From the NCBI GenBank assembly GCA_946405435.1, contig CAMJHF010000015.1, positions 1-64,000 of the forward strand: a DNA stretch of 64,000 nt. Reading direction: 5' to 3'. Shown here piece by piece: positions 1 to 8,653 of the stretch. Made by a program: the position numbers and the translations under genes. Below the pieces are notes generated by a model. That model saw only the letters and a program-made list of their open reading frames with translations. It was not told the origin of the DNA and searched no databases. Each line of letters opens with the position of its first letter. The first letter of the stretch is position 1. The stretch is from an uncultured Bacteroidales bacterium (lineage in GTDB: Bacteria > Bacteroidota > Bacteroidia > Bacteroidales > UBA932).

Positions 1-534
1 GAGAACACGCCCATCGGCACCATCCCCGTGGATGCCATCTACACTCCTATCCGCAAGGTCAACTGGAGCGTGGACAACTGGCGTGTCGAGCAGAAGACCG
101 ACTACGAGAAGCTTACCATCGAAGTGGTCACCGACGGATCCATAAGCCCCGAGAGTGCACTCGAGGAAGCTGCCAACATACTGATTTACCATTTCAGGCT
201 CTTTACCGACGACAAGAAAGTCCCCATCGAGAACGCAGTGGAGTCATCTGCCAGCGAGCTTGACGAGGAGTCCCTCCGCACAAGGCATCTGCTGATGTCC
301 AAACTGGCGGACGTAGGTCTTTCGGTGCGCGCCTTCAACTGCCTCAAAGCGGCTGAGATCGAGACCTTTGCAGATCTCGTTTCCTACACCCGCCCCGAGC
401 TCATGAAGTTCCGCAACTTCGGCCGCAAGAGCCTTCACGAAATCGAGCTTCTTGTCGAGAAGATGAAGCTCGAGTTCGGAATGGACGTAACCAAGTATAA
501 TATCGAACCCAAGAAAAAAATTGAAATTCAGTAG
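1..534 (+). CDS. rpoA: RNA polymerase alpha subunit (3' part)
   Basis: Alpha subunit of RNA polymerase; the gene enters the window already in frame, so the N-terminus is missing and the ORF-track start at 28 is an internal Met. The visible part holds the end of the N-terminal assembly domain (TPIRKVNW, the [10 protein letters not shown] segment) and the whole C-terminal helix-hairpin-helix domain (about residues 90-165 of the fragment), which contacts UP elements and activators; motifs ADLV and RNFGRKSL are typical. It is followed 2 nt later by rplQ, the usual ribosomal-operon order. Very secure. Confidence 0.97.
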   Translation, partial: ENTPIGTIPVDAIYTPIRKVNWSVDNWRVEQKTDYEKLTIEVVTDGSISPESALEEAANILIYHFRLFTDDKKVPIENAVESSASELDEESLRTRHLLMSKLADVGLSVRAFNCLKAAEIETFADLVSYTRPELMKFRNFGRKSLHEIELLVEKMKLEFGMDVTKYNIEPKKKIEIQ

Positions 535-536
535 AG

Positions 537-1022
537 ATGAGACACAATAAAGCTATCAATCATCTTGGACGTCAGAGCGGTCACCGCAAGGCCATGCTCG
601 CCAATATGGCATCTTCCCTGATCCTGCACAAGCGCATCAACACTACCGTAGCCAAGGCCAAGGCCCTCAAGAGCTACGTTGAGCCGCTTATCACCAAATC
701 CAAGGAGGATACCACCCACTCCCGCCGTGTAGTGTTCAGCTACCTCAAGGACAAGAACGCTGTTGCAGAGCTCTTCCGCACCATCGCTCCCAAGGTGGCC
801 GACCGTCCGGGCGGATACACCCGTGTGCTTCACACCGGTTTCCGTCAGGGAGATGCCGCCGAAATGGCTCTGATCGAGCTCGTTGACTTCAACGAGGCCG
901 CTCTTGCAAGCGCTCCCAAGGCCGCCAAGAAGACGACCCGCCGCAGCCGCGCAAAGAAGGCCGAGGCCCCCGCAGAGGCAGCGCCCGAACAGGCCCCCGA
1001 GCAGGCACCTCAGGCGGAGTAA
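537..1022 (+). CDS. rplQ: 50S ribosomal protein L17
   Basis: Large-subunit protein L17. The start [20 protein letters not shown] is the family signature and the core is about 115 residues. The last ~40 residues form an Ala/Glu/Lys-rich low-complexity tail ([19 protein letters not shown]), a C-terminal extension often seen in Bacteroidota L17. It directly follows rpoA and is the last gene of the operon, because a terminator lies 19 nt beyond the stop. Confidence 0.97.
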   Translation: MRHNKAINHLGRQSGHRKAMLANMASSLILHKRINTTVAKAKALKSYVEPLITKSKEDTTHSRRVVFSYLKDKNAVAELFRTIAPKVADRPGGYTRVLHTGFRQGDAAEMALIELVDFNEAALASAPKAAKKTTRRSRAKKAEAPAEAAPEQAPEQAPQAE

Positions 1023-1040
1023 GACGCCCCAGGAACTGAA

Positions 1041-1080
1041 GCCCCGACCAGAGTAGAACAAGGCCGGGGCTTTGTTTTTC
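1041..1080 (+). terminator. Intrinsic terminator of the rpoA-rplQ operon
   Basis: Stem GCCCCG ... CGGGGC with an ~18-nt loop, followed by TTTGTTTTT. It lies directly after rplQ. Confidence 0.8.
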
Positions 1081-1126
1081 ATATATATTTTTATTACTTT
1101 AGCGGTATAAAAACAAACTAACCTAT

Positions 1127-3340
1127 ATGAATTCTCTATTCTATGCAGTCCCTTGCGCCTCTCTGGTCGCACTGCTTTTCGCCTTCATCTTCTATCGTCA
1201 GATGAAGAAGCAGGATGAAGGGACACCCACCATGAGGCAGATAGCCCAGTACGTCCGCGAGGGCGCCATGGCCTACCTCAAGCAGCAGTACAAAGTGGTC
1301 GTCATCGTCTTCGCAATCATGGCCGTGTTCTTTGCCATACTTGCTTATGTGTTCCACGTACAGAACCCCTGGGTACCGTTCGCATTCCTTACCGGCGGTT
1401 TCTTCAGCGGACTGGCAGGTTTCATTGGCATGAAGACCGCGACTTTCGCTTCCGGACGCACAGCCAACGCCGCCCGCCGCAGCCTCAATGCAGGCCTCAA
1501 GGTGGCATTCCGCAGCGGCGCCGTCATGGGACTTACCGTCGTGGGTCTTGGCCTCCTGGACATTGCACTTTGGTATATCCTGCTCAATGCCTTCATTGTG
1601 GAAGCTACTGAGGCTCAGAAGCTTGTTGTTATTACCACCACTATGCTCACCTTCGGCATGGGTGCTTCTACCCAGGCCCTCTTCGCCCGTGTGGGCGGCG
1701 GTATCTACACCAAGGCCGCCGACGTAGGCGCCGACATCGTGGGCAAGGTCGAGAGCGACCTCCCCGAGGACGATCCCCGCAACCCCGCCACCATCGCCGA
1801 CAACGTGGGCGACAACGTGGGTGACGTGGCCGGCATGGGCGCCGACCTGTACGAGAGCTACTGCGGCTCCATCCTCAGTACCATGGCGCTTGGCGCCTCC
1901 GCGTTCTACATGGCAGGCCCCGAGATGCAGACCAAGGCTATCCTGGCCCCTATGCTCATCGCGGCCGTGGGCGTGGTGCTGTCCGTTGTCAGCATCTTCA
2001 CCGTGCGCACCAAAGAGGGTGCAGGTATGGCGCAGCTGCTCAAGAGCATGAGCTTCGGTACCAACCTTGCCGCCATCCTGAGCGGCGTGGCTACCTTCGG
2101 CATACTCGCCCTGGTGTTCGGCACCGGCAACAACGACTGGTGGCACTTCTCCTGCTCGGTGGTATCCGGCCTCATTGCCGGAGTCGTCATCGGCAAGGCC
2201 ACAGAGTATTACACCTCTCACTCATACAAGCCCACCCAGAAGCTTGCAGAGGCGTCCAAGACAGGTCCTGCCACCGTCATCATCAACGGTGTCGGCCTGG
2301 GCATGATCTCCACCGCCATCCCCGTGATAGCCATCGTAGTGGCCATCGTGCTTGCATATCTCTTCGCAATCGGCTTCGACGTGCAGAACATGATGACCGC
2401 CACCAACCTTTCCAAGGGTCTGTACGGTGTGGCCATAGCTGCCGTGGGCATGCTGTCCACCCTGGGCATTACCCTTGCAACCGATGCCTACGGCCCCATA
2501 GCGGACAATGCTGGCGGCAATGCCCAGATGAGCGAACTGGAGCCCGAAGTGCGTGAGCGCACCGACGTGCTCGACGCCCTGGGCAACACCACTGCCGCCA
2601 CCGGCAAGGGATTCGCCATTGGTTCCGCAGCCCTTACCGCACTGGCTCTGCTGGCATCCTACATAGAAGAGATTAAAATTGCGCTGGAGCGTGCCGGCGC
2701 CATGGTTTCCGGCGTTGCCGGCCAGGTGAAGGCCGCGGAGGCATCTATCCTCGATATCCTCAACAACTACAATGTATCCCTGATGAATCCCACCGTACTT
2801 GCCGGCGTGTTCATCGGCTCCATGATGGCCTTCCTGTTCTGCGGTCTTACCATGAACGCAGTGGGACGTGCCGCTTCCAAGATGGTAGTTGAGGTCCGCC
2901 GCCAGTTCCGCGAGATCAAGGGCATCCTCACCGGTGAGGGCACTCCCGATTACAAGCGCTGCGTGGAGATTTCCACCAAGGCTGCCCAGCATGAAATGCT
3001 CGGTCCTTCGCTGCTTGCCATCATAGTGCCTGTTGTGGTGGGCCTGGTGCTCGGCGTTGCCGGCGTGCTCGGTCTGCTCATCGGTGGCCTTGGCGCAGGC
3101 TTCGTGCTTGCAGTGTTCATGTCCAATTCCGGCGGAGCATGGGACAATGCCAAGAAGTTCGTTGAAGAAGGACACTTCGGCGGCAAGAACTCCGACTGCC
3201 ACCACGCCACCGTGGTGGGCGACACCGTGGGCGACCCGTTCAAGGACACCAGCGGTCCTTCGCTGAACATCCTCATCAAGCTCATGAGCATGGTGAGCAT
3301 CGTGATGGCCGGCCTTACCGCCAGTTTCCACCTGCTGTAG
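1127..3340 (+). CDS. hppA: Membrane-bound ion-pumping pyrophosphatase
   Basis: Integral membrane pyrophosphatase that couples PPi hydrolysis to H+ and/or Na+ export; 737 aa with about 16 hydrophobic segments. Catalytic signatures are present: a [11 protein letters not shown] loop, the [17 protein letters not shown] block, [16 protein letters not shown] and, near the C-terminus, [16 protein letters not shown]. The stretch [10 protein letters not shown] carries Ala and Gly at the positions that in K+-independent enzymes are Lys and Thr, so I infer the K+-dependent subfamily, the one that contains Na+-pumping forms. H+ versus Na+ cannot be decided here. Single gene between two terminators. Confidence 0.95.
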   Translation: MNSLFYAVPCASLVALLFAFIFYRQMKKQDEGTPTMRQIAQYVREGAMAYLKQQYKVVVIVFAIMAVFFAILAYVFHVQNPWVPFAFLTGGFFSGLAGFIGMKTATFASGRTANAARRSLNAGLKVAFRSGAVMGLTVVGLGLLDIALWYILLNAFIVEATEAQKLVVITTTMLTFGMGASTQALFARVGGGIYTKAADVGADIVGKVESDLPEDDPRNPATIADNVGDNVGDVAGMGADLYESYCGSILSTMALGASAFYMAGPEMQTKAILAPMLIAAVGVVLSVVSIFTVRTKEGAGMAQLLKSMSFGTNLAAILSGVATFGILALVFGTGNNDWWHFSCSVVSGLIAGVVIGKATEYYTSHSYKPTQKLAEASKTGPATVIINGVGLGMISTAIPVIAIVVAIVLAYLFAIGFDVQNMMTATNLSKGLYGVAIAAVGMLSTLGITLATDAYGPIADNAGGNAQMSELEPEVRERTDVLDALGNTTAATGKGFAIGSAALTALALLASYIEEIKIALERAGAMVSGVAGQVKAAEASILDILNNYNVSLMNPTVLAGVFIGSMMAFLFCGLTMNAVGRAASKMVVEVRRQFREIKGILTGEGTPDYKRCVEISTKAAQHEMLGPSLLAIIVPVVVGLVLGVAGVLGLLIGGLGAGFVLAVFMSNSGGAWDNAKKFVEEGHFGGKNSDCHHATVVGDTVGDPFKDTSGPSLNILIKLMSMVSIVMAGLTASFHLL

Positions 3341-3361
3341 GACTTTTCTTTTGACTGACTA

Positions 3362-3402
3362 ACGGGCAGGGTCTCTTTTAAGCCGGAGACCTTGCCCGTT
3401 TT
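3362..3402 (+). terminator. Strong intrinsic terminator after hppA
   Basis: A 14-bp stem (ACGGGCA-G-GGTCTC against GAGACC-T-TGCCCGT, one G.T pair) with a 10-nt loop, followed by TTTT. Its 3' arm overlaps the upstream part of the promoter region of the next gene. Confidence 0.8.
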
Positions 3403-3414
3403 GGTATTTATCCT

Positions 3415-3422
3415 TAACTTTG
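3415..3422 (+). promoter_or_regulatory. -7 promoter box upstream of the ECF sigma gene
   Basis: TAACTTTG matches the Bacteroidota -7 consensus TAnnTTTG and lies 26 nt before the chosen sigma-factor ATG. A -33 TTTG at the canonical spacing is not convincing. Confidence 0.4.
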
Positions 3423-3448
3423 CTGCGGTGAAAGGAAATAACTATGAC

Positions 3449-3925
3449 ATGGAAGCTTTGTTCCGGCAGCATTTCAGGCCGTTGTGTCTCTATGCCCTGC
3501 ACTATCTGGAAGATGCAGATGACGCCGAGGACATTGTTCAGGAGTGCTTCCTTTCGCTGTGGCAAAGCAAACCTGACAACCCGAAACCATGGCTTTACAC
3601 TGCGGTGCGCAACCGGTGCATAGACCGCCTGCGCTCGCACCGCGCCTTTGATTCCGTCCCTGAAGATCTGGCCGAAGAACTCTCTTTTGATGAAATAGTC
3701 TCCCGAAGCGAGCGCGAAGCACGCCTGTGGTCTGCGGTGGAGGCCCTTCCGGAACAGCGTCGCCGCTGCCTTGTGATGGCCAAGCGCGACAATATGACTT
3801 ACAGCGAGATCGCTTCCGAGCTCGGGTTGTCGGAGAATACAGTCCGCAACCATATCTCACGTGCACTGAATACCCTTCGCGGTGCCGGTTCAAAAGATTT
3901 CCTGTTTATTCTGTCATTTTTTTGA
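3449..3925 (+). CDS. ECF RNA polymerase sigma factor (FecI-like)
   Basis: 158-aa extracytoplasmic-function sigma factor. Region 2 is around residues 3-65 (DAEDIVQECFLSLW, WLYTAVRNRCIDRLR) and the region 4 helix-turn-helix is near the end (LPEQRRRCLVMAKRDNMTYS, EIASELGLSENTVRNHISRA). I prefer ATG 3449 over the track start at 3392, because 3392 lies upstream of the TAACTTTG box and the first 19 residues do not fit the family; AAAGGAAA sits 9 nt before 3449. It is followed by a FecR-type anti-sigma and a TonB receptor, so it probably transcribes this uptake operon when the receptor is occupied. Confidence 0.92.
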   Translation: MEALFRQHFRPLCLYALHYLEDADDAEDIVQECFLSLWQSKPDNPKPWLYTAVRNRCIDRLRSHRAFDSVPEDLAEELSFDEIVSRSEREARLWSAVEALPEQRRRCLVMAKRDNMTYSEIASELGLSENTVRNHISRALNTLRGAGSKDFLFILSFF

Positions 3926-3970
3926 TTCTGCGATGGTACTTTTTGAGCAAAACTCCGTCTTAAGGTCATA

Positions 3971-4753
3971 ATGGACAGACTAAATTTTGTTTTAACTCAT
4001 TTCAAGGAGGGACGTTTTGACGCCCGTCGCGCATACAGGCGGTTCCGTGCCATGGCCTCGGACCACGCCAAGGCGTGGCCCCGCTGGTGGCGTCCGGCAG
4101 TATTGTCGCTCTCTTTCGCCGCCATCGCGGCACTGCTTTTCTTCCGCTGGCAGGGAGCTGTCACGGAATACAAGGCAATTGATATAGTTCAGAGTTTTAC
4201 CCTCAAGGACGGAAGCCGCGTGACGCTCGCTCCCGGTTCCACCCTTGCTCTTCGGGCGCACCGGAACCCCCGTGCCGTGAGCATGAGGGGCAGGGTGTAT
4301 TTTGAAGTCGCGCACGACGAAGCGCATCCTTTCACCGTGGATGTCCCCGGAGCCAGGGTGCAGGTGCTCGGCACCAGGTTCCAGGTCTTGCAGGACAGCC
4401 TCGGCTCCAGGGTAGATGTGACAAGTGGCCGCGTGCGCCTGAGCTGCGGCAATGCTTCTGAAATACTCACGGCAGGGCAGTCGGCGTCGGCCTCGGCAGA
4501 CACCGTGGTACGTGTTCCGTCAACGCCGAATCCCTCGGCATGGGCGACGAAGACCTTCGTATATGAAGCTGAGCCTCTTGGAGAAGTTATGAAGGAGTTG
4601 TCGGCGTACTTTGGCGAGAATCTGTCCACCGCTTCTCCCGGAAGGCTCCTGACGGCCAAGTTCGGGGCGGAAGAATCTCTTGATGAAATAATAGGACTGA
4701 TCGAAAGCGCACTTGGCGTGTCCATAACCAGGGAGTCGGGAGGAACGAAGTGA
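3971..4753 (+). CDS. FecR-family anti-sigma factor
   Basis: 260 aa. A short cytoplasmic N-terminus (~40 residues) is expected to bind the sigma factor. One membrane helix follows (about residues 42-58), then the periplasmic FecR domain (FTLKDGSRVTLAPGSTL, RGRVYFEVAHDEAHPFTVD, TRFQV) and a C-terminal DUF4974/STN-like segment (EPLGEVMKELSAYFGENL) that in the family contacts the TonB receptor. Its stop overlaps the next start (TGATG). Role inferred: relays receptor occupancy to the ECF sigma factor. Confidence 0.9.
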   Translation: MDRLNFVLTHFKEGRFDARRAYRRFRAMASDHAKAWPRWWRPAVLSLSFAAIAALLFFRWQGAVTEYKAIDIVQSFTLKDGSRVTLAPGSTLALRAHRNPRAVSMRGRVYFEVAHDEAHPFTVDVPGARVQVLGTRFQVLQDSLGSRVDVTSGRVRLSCGNASEILTAGQSASASADTVVRVPSTPNPSAWATKTFVYEAEPLGEVMKELSAYFGENLSTASPGRLLTAKFGAEESLDEIIGLIESALGVSITRESGGTK

Positions 4754-5289
4754 TGAGGGTTAAGATTCTGATTATGACGGCGCTGCTGGCGGCAGTCGCC
4801 GTGTCTTGCGGCCGCAAGCTTCCGGAGCCTTCCATAGGATGGCCTGCGCAGCGCGCCATTGACGCTTTGATGGGTGAGTATGTCGCCGATACTCTTATGT
4901 GGGAGGGGCCGGAAGTGAATCTCGCTGAGATTGAGAAGAAGCTGGCGGAACAACATTCCTTCACTGTGTATGTTTATCGTGACGATATCTCCAATGGCAA
5001 CGGTTATTTTTCTATTCCGGTAGTCTGCAGCGTGCGATATACTCAATATCCGCAGACAGGGTATGTTTCTGTCCGGTTCAAAGCAGAGAAAGACGGAACC
5101 CTGTCGTTCGAGATAATTGACTCTTTCATTCAGCTTGGCCGCCTGGAAGAGCCGGAAGTGACATTTGCAGATGGCCGTCTGACTTTGTCTTATATGACGG
5201 AAGTGCTTGTGATGCCTGGCCGTGAATACATCGAGGGGCGCATGACCAGCGTGTGGCGCTGCATATCATCAAAGGAGAGAGAGCAATGA
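4753..5289 (+). CDS. Hypothetical lipoprotein in the FecR/TonB operon
   Basis: 178-aa putative lipoprotein with signal peptide and lipobox-like AVSC, so the mature protein would begin at Cys ~19. No family recognised; the mature part looks like a compact alpha/beta domain. ATG 4753 overlaps the fecR stop, and the GTG at 4750 is the track's alternative. Its stop overlaps the TonB-receptor start (ATGA), so the genes are translationally coupled. Confidence 0.75.
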   Translation: MRVKILIMTALLAAVAVSCGRKLPEPSIGWPAQRAIDALMGEYVADTLMWEGPEVNLAEIEKKLAEQHSFTVYVYRDDISNGNGYFSIPVVCSVRYTQYPQTGYVSVRFKAEKDGTLSFEIIDSFIQLGRLEEPEVTFADGRLTLSYMTEVLVMPGREYIEGRMTSVWRCISSKEREQ

Positions 5290-7715
5290 AGAAGTTGATG
5301 ATTATATTGCTGGCCGTGGCCATTTCGCTTCCTTCTTTTGCGCAAAAGACAGTCAGGGAAGGATTGGACCAGCTCGAAAAGCGCTATGGAGTGCACTTCG
5401 TGTACGATTCCACCCTGCCCCTGGATTCGGCTTACGGCGGAAAGGCCCTCGATTCCAGAGGTTTTCGGACCAATCTGCGCCGGCTGTTGCAGGGGACCGG
5501 TCTTGACTTCGAGATACATAACCGGCAGGTGGTGCTTAAGCGCTTGCCGTCAGCAGTGAAAATATCGCCCGAACAGATGGCCTCTTTGTCTGAAGTGCAG
5601 CTGATTGACTCTGCAAAAGTGGTGGACTGGAGGGAACAGATGATGGATGTGCCAGCTCCCGGGAGCATAGGGCTGAGCCGCCTGGCGGTGCTTCAGGCTC
5701 CGGTCCTGTTCGGAGAGAAGGATGTGCTGAAGACGCTCCAGATGCTTCCAGGCGTGCAGGCTGCGTCCGAGGGATTCAGCGGCATCAGCGTCAGGGGCGG
5801 ATATGCCGACGAAAACCTTATCCTTCTGGACGGAGTTCCGGTGTACAATGCTGACCACTTGATGGGCTTGTTTTCCGTTTTTCCGGCCGAATCGGTGGGC
5901 GGGGTAACCCTTTATAAGGGGAACTTCCCGGCATGTTATGGCGGCCGCACTTCCTCTGTGGTCAGCGTAACGAGCGCCGAAGGCAACGGCACTGCCCTGA
6001 GGGGCAGCGTGACGGCGGGCCTGCTGGCAAGCAAACTGCATCTTGACGGCCCGATAGACAGCCTTACGCGCTTTTCCTTCAGTGGGAGAGTTCTCCACAC
6101 CATGCTTGCCGAGCCGCTTCTGCTGTGCCTGGATTCTTCGTCCAACCTTTGGTTCTACGACCTCAGCGGACGCCTCGACCGCGACCTGTCGCCTTCCGAC
6201 AAGCTGTCGCTTACGGTCTACAACGGATGTGACCTGTACCGGGATGACAGGAAGGGAGCTGAATTCCAAAGAGAGTACGACCGGAATTTCGCTCCGCTGG
6301 ACAAATATATCTACACCGACAATCACTATCTGTATGTCTGGGGCAACACTCTTGCGGCTCTGCGGTGGACTCATTCCAAAGAGCTGAATGTCGCTCTGGC
6401 ATACTCCCGTTACGGAATAAGGGACATGAGGACAGGTACGGTGGATACGGATCTGGAAGGGGATCTGCATTCCGGCAGCACAGCTACCCGGGCCGCTTCT
6501 GTTCTGCGCGACGTGCATCTGTCCGCCGGCTACAAGACAGAGAACTTTGATCTGGGGGCGCATTATGCCCTGCATCTTTTCAGCCCCGGCGGGCGTACAC
6601 GCCATATTTCGGAGACAGAAAATGGGGCGAGCGTCACCGACAGCCTGTTCTGGCTTGTGCGGCCGGAAACTACAGTTTCCCACGAAGCGGCGGTATGGGG
6701 AGAAGGTAATATCGGCATCGGAGACCACTTGTCCCTTCATCCCGGACTGCGCATGAGTCTTTTCATGTCCTTCGGGAAGGCATGGTTCATTCCTGAACCC
6801 CGCTTCAGCGTCCGCTGGATGCCGTCGGAGGCCTGGCTGGCCGAGGCCGGCTACACACGCATGTCCCAGTGCATGCACCGTATTCCGTCGCTTTTCTCGA
6901 TCATGCCGGGAGATGAATGGAGACCGATCTCGGCATCCTTGCCTCCGATGACTTCCGATCAGCTGTCTGCAAGTTTGCGCTTCTCTGGCATCGAAGGATG
7001 GGATTTCTCGGCGGAAGCTTATTACAAGAACTTGAACGGAGTCGCGGAATACCGCAACAGCTACTCAACGCTTGGCTCCAGCTATGCCATGTGGTCCTCC
7101 ATCGTGGCCTCCGGGCAGGGCCGGGCGTGGGGCACCGAACTGCTGGCCCGCAAAACCTCCGGCCGCCTCACCGGCTGGCTTGGCTATACCCTTTCCTGGG
7201 CGGACCGTCAATTCGCGGACGGCAGTGTGGGCGGGGGCCGGCGCTTCCCGGCTTCTACCGACAGGAGGCACCGTATCAATCTGTGCCTTACATATAATTT
7301 CAACGAGCACACCGATCTCACGGCAGCCTGGACTTTTGCTTCCGGAGCTCCCATGACCGTCCCTTCGCACTACGTACGTATATTCAGCGAACCTTCCCAG
7401 AATTATTATAAGGAATACCGGGATGTCCTGTATGCTTCGGCGGCTGGCGGCTGGAGGCTTCCCCCTGTGCACCGTGCCGATGTGAGCGTAAATTTCCGGA
7501 AGCCGCTGCACCGGGGAGACAGAGTCTGGAGCTTCGGTATCTATAATCTCTATGGCAGCCGTAACGGCGAGATATATTATCTGACGGCCACGCATAGCTA
7601 CAGCAGTCCCGGAGTTCCGGGATACAGCACTTCCTATCCTGACGGCACTCCGGCTGTTATGAGGAATTCCGTCCTTATGTTCCTGCCTACTGTATCATAT
7701 ACACGCAATTTCTGA
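5286..7715 (+). CDS. TonB-dependent receptor with N-terminal STN signalling domain
   Basis: 809-aa outer-membrane transporter. Signal peptide (MKKLMIILLAVAISLPSFAQ), then an STN secretin/TonB N-terminal domain (about residues 22-85, RLLQGTGLDFEI) of the FecA signalling type, then the plug domain (VLKTLQMLPGVQAASEGFSG, ISVRGGYADENLILLDGVPV, NADHLMGLFSVFP) and a C-terminal beta barrel. ATG 5286 overlaps the upstream stop; the track start at 5253 lies inside the previous gene. With the sigma and FecR genes it forms a three-component cell-surface signalling and import system. The substrate is unknown. Confidence 0.92.
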   Translation: MKKLMIILLAVAISLPSFAQKTVREGLDQLEKRYGVHFVYDSTLPLDSAYGGKALDSRGFRTNLRRLLQGTGLDFEIHNRQVVLKRLPSAVKISPEQMASLSEVQLIDSAKVVDWREQMMDVPAPGSIGLSRLAVLQAPVLFGEKDVLKTLQMLPGVQAASEGFSGISVRGGYADENLILLDGVPVYNADHLMGLFSVFPAESVGGVTLYKGNFPACYGGRTSSVVSVTSAEGNGTALRGSVTAGLLASKLHLDGPIDSLTRFSFSGRVLHTMLAEPLLLCLDSSSNLWFYDLSGRLDRDLSPSDKLSLTVYNGCDLYRDDRKGAEFQREYDRNFAPLDKYIYTDNHYLYVWGNTLAALRWTHSKELNVALAYSRYGIRDMRTGTVDTDLEGDLHSGSTATRAASVLRDVHLSAGYKTENFDLGAHYALHLFSPGGRTRHISETENGASVTDSLFWLVRPETTVSHEAAVWGEGNIGIGDHLSLHPGLRMSLFMSFGKAWFIPEPRFSVRWMPSEAWLAEAGYTRMSQCMHRIPSLFSIMPGDEWRPISASLPPMTSDQLSASLRFSGIEGWDFSAEAYYKNLNGVAEYRNSYSTLGSSYAMWSSIVASGQGRAWGTELLARKTSGRLTGWLGYTLSWADRQFADGSVGGGRRFPASTDRRHRINLCLTYNFNEHTDLTAAWTFASGAPMTVPSHYVRIFSEPSQNYYKEYRDVLYASAAGGWRLPPVHRADVSVNFRKPLHRGDRVWSFGIYNLYGSRNGEIYYLTATHSYSSPGVPGYSTSYPDGTPAVMRNSVLMFLPTVSYTRNF

Positions 7716-8653
7716 TGAGACGATATATTTTTCTGCTGATAATGCTGCTGCCGGTGGTCTCGTGCAGCCAGATGATAGTGCCGGAGCCCGCAGGTGCCGA
7801 CAGGATACTGTGCCTTAATGCGAGACTCTATACGGCTGATACTTTGCATACTGTGTCGGCCTGCTACGGCTGCCGGACTGGCGTAGAGCCTGCACCGGGG
7901 ACCGTGGTGGTGTGTTTTGTGAACGGCGTCCGGGTGGATGAAGAGGTGGCCGACTCGCTCGGAGACGCGCAGCTCCGTGCCCGGATTGAGCCGGGCGATA
8001 CTGTATGCGTTACTGCGGATGCTCCGCTTGCGCCATACGTCAGCGCCAAAACGGTGGCTCCTCTCCCTCCTGTAATCGGGCATGCCGGTATAGCCTTGAT
8101 CGACGGATCTCACCAAGTATGCCTGCAAGTGGCGGACAATTCTCCCGAAGAGGATTATTTTGTCGTAAAACTCTACGAGGACGTCCTGATATATAACCAG
8201 GACGGCGGCGAAGTCGTGCTGCATGAAAGGACCGGGGCGCAGGTCCGGGGAGAACAAGGGCGTGTGTTCAGCGACCATGCCTTTGCGGGGGCGGCCAAGA
8301 CAATGAATATCAGTTGCGACAGTAACAGATATTCTTACTTGTACAAGCCCTATGGCTCTTATGATTATGAAGTTAGCGAGAAACAGCGGTTTGCGCTCGA
8401 GACGTCGATGCGCCTGCGTCTGTGCTCCCTGTGCGCCGAGGACTATTGGACGTCATTCCTGCTTTCCGGCGACACCTGGGACGGATTTGAGAATCCCCTG
8501 GACCAGATAGGCAGCGCCATGGTATATCCATGCAACGTCGACGGCGGCGCAGGCCTTGTGGCAGTGCGCAGTTGTGCGGAAGTAGTGCTCCCGTATGCAG
8601 AAGTCATCATGGACGGTTCAGGGCGCATGCTGTCCGACCGCTACTTGTTCTGA
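7715..8653 (+). CDS. DUF4249-type lipoprotein, TonB receptor partner
   Basis: 312 aa. Signal peptide and lipobox PVVSC, then a beta-rich domain with the pattern of DUF4249, a family usually encoded directly after FecA-like TonB receptors in Bacteroidota (APGTVVVCFVNGVRVDEE, EEDYFVVKLYED). Overlaps the receptor stop (TGATG). Likely a surface-exposed accessory lipoprotein of the transporter. Its 3' end overlaps the converging aroD-aroA gene by 13 bp. Confidence 0.75.
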   Translation: MRRYIFLLIMLLPVVSCSQMIVPEPAGADRILCLNARLYTADTLHTVSACYGCRTGVEPAPGTVVVCFVNGVRVDEEVADSLGDAQLRARIEPGDTVCVTADAPLAPYVSAKTVAPLPPVIGHAGIALIDGSHQVCLQVADNSPEEDYFVVKLYEDVLIYNQDGGEVVLHERTGAQVRGEQGRVFSDHAFAGAAKTMNISCDSNRYSYLYKPYGSYDYEVSEKQRFALETSMRLRLCSLCAEDYWTSFLLSGDTWDGFENPLDQIGSAMVYPCNVDGGAGLVAVRSCAEVVLPYAEVIMDGSGRMLSDRYLF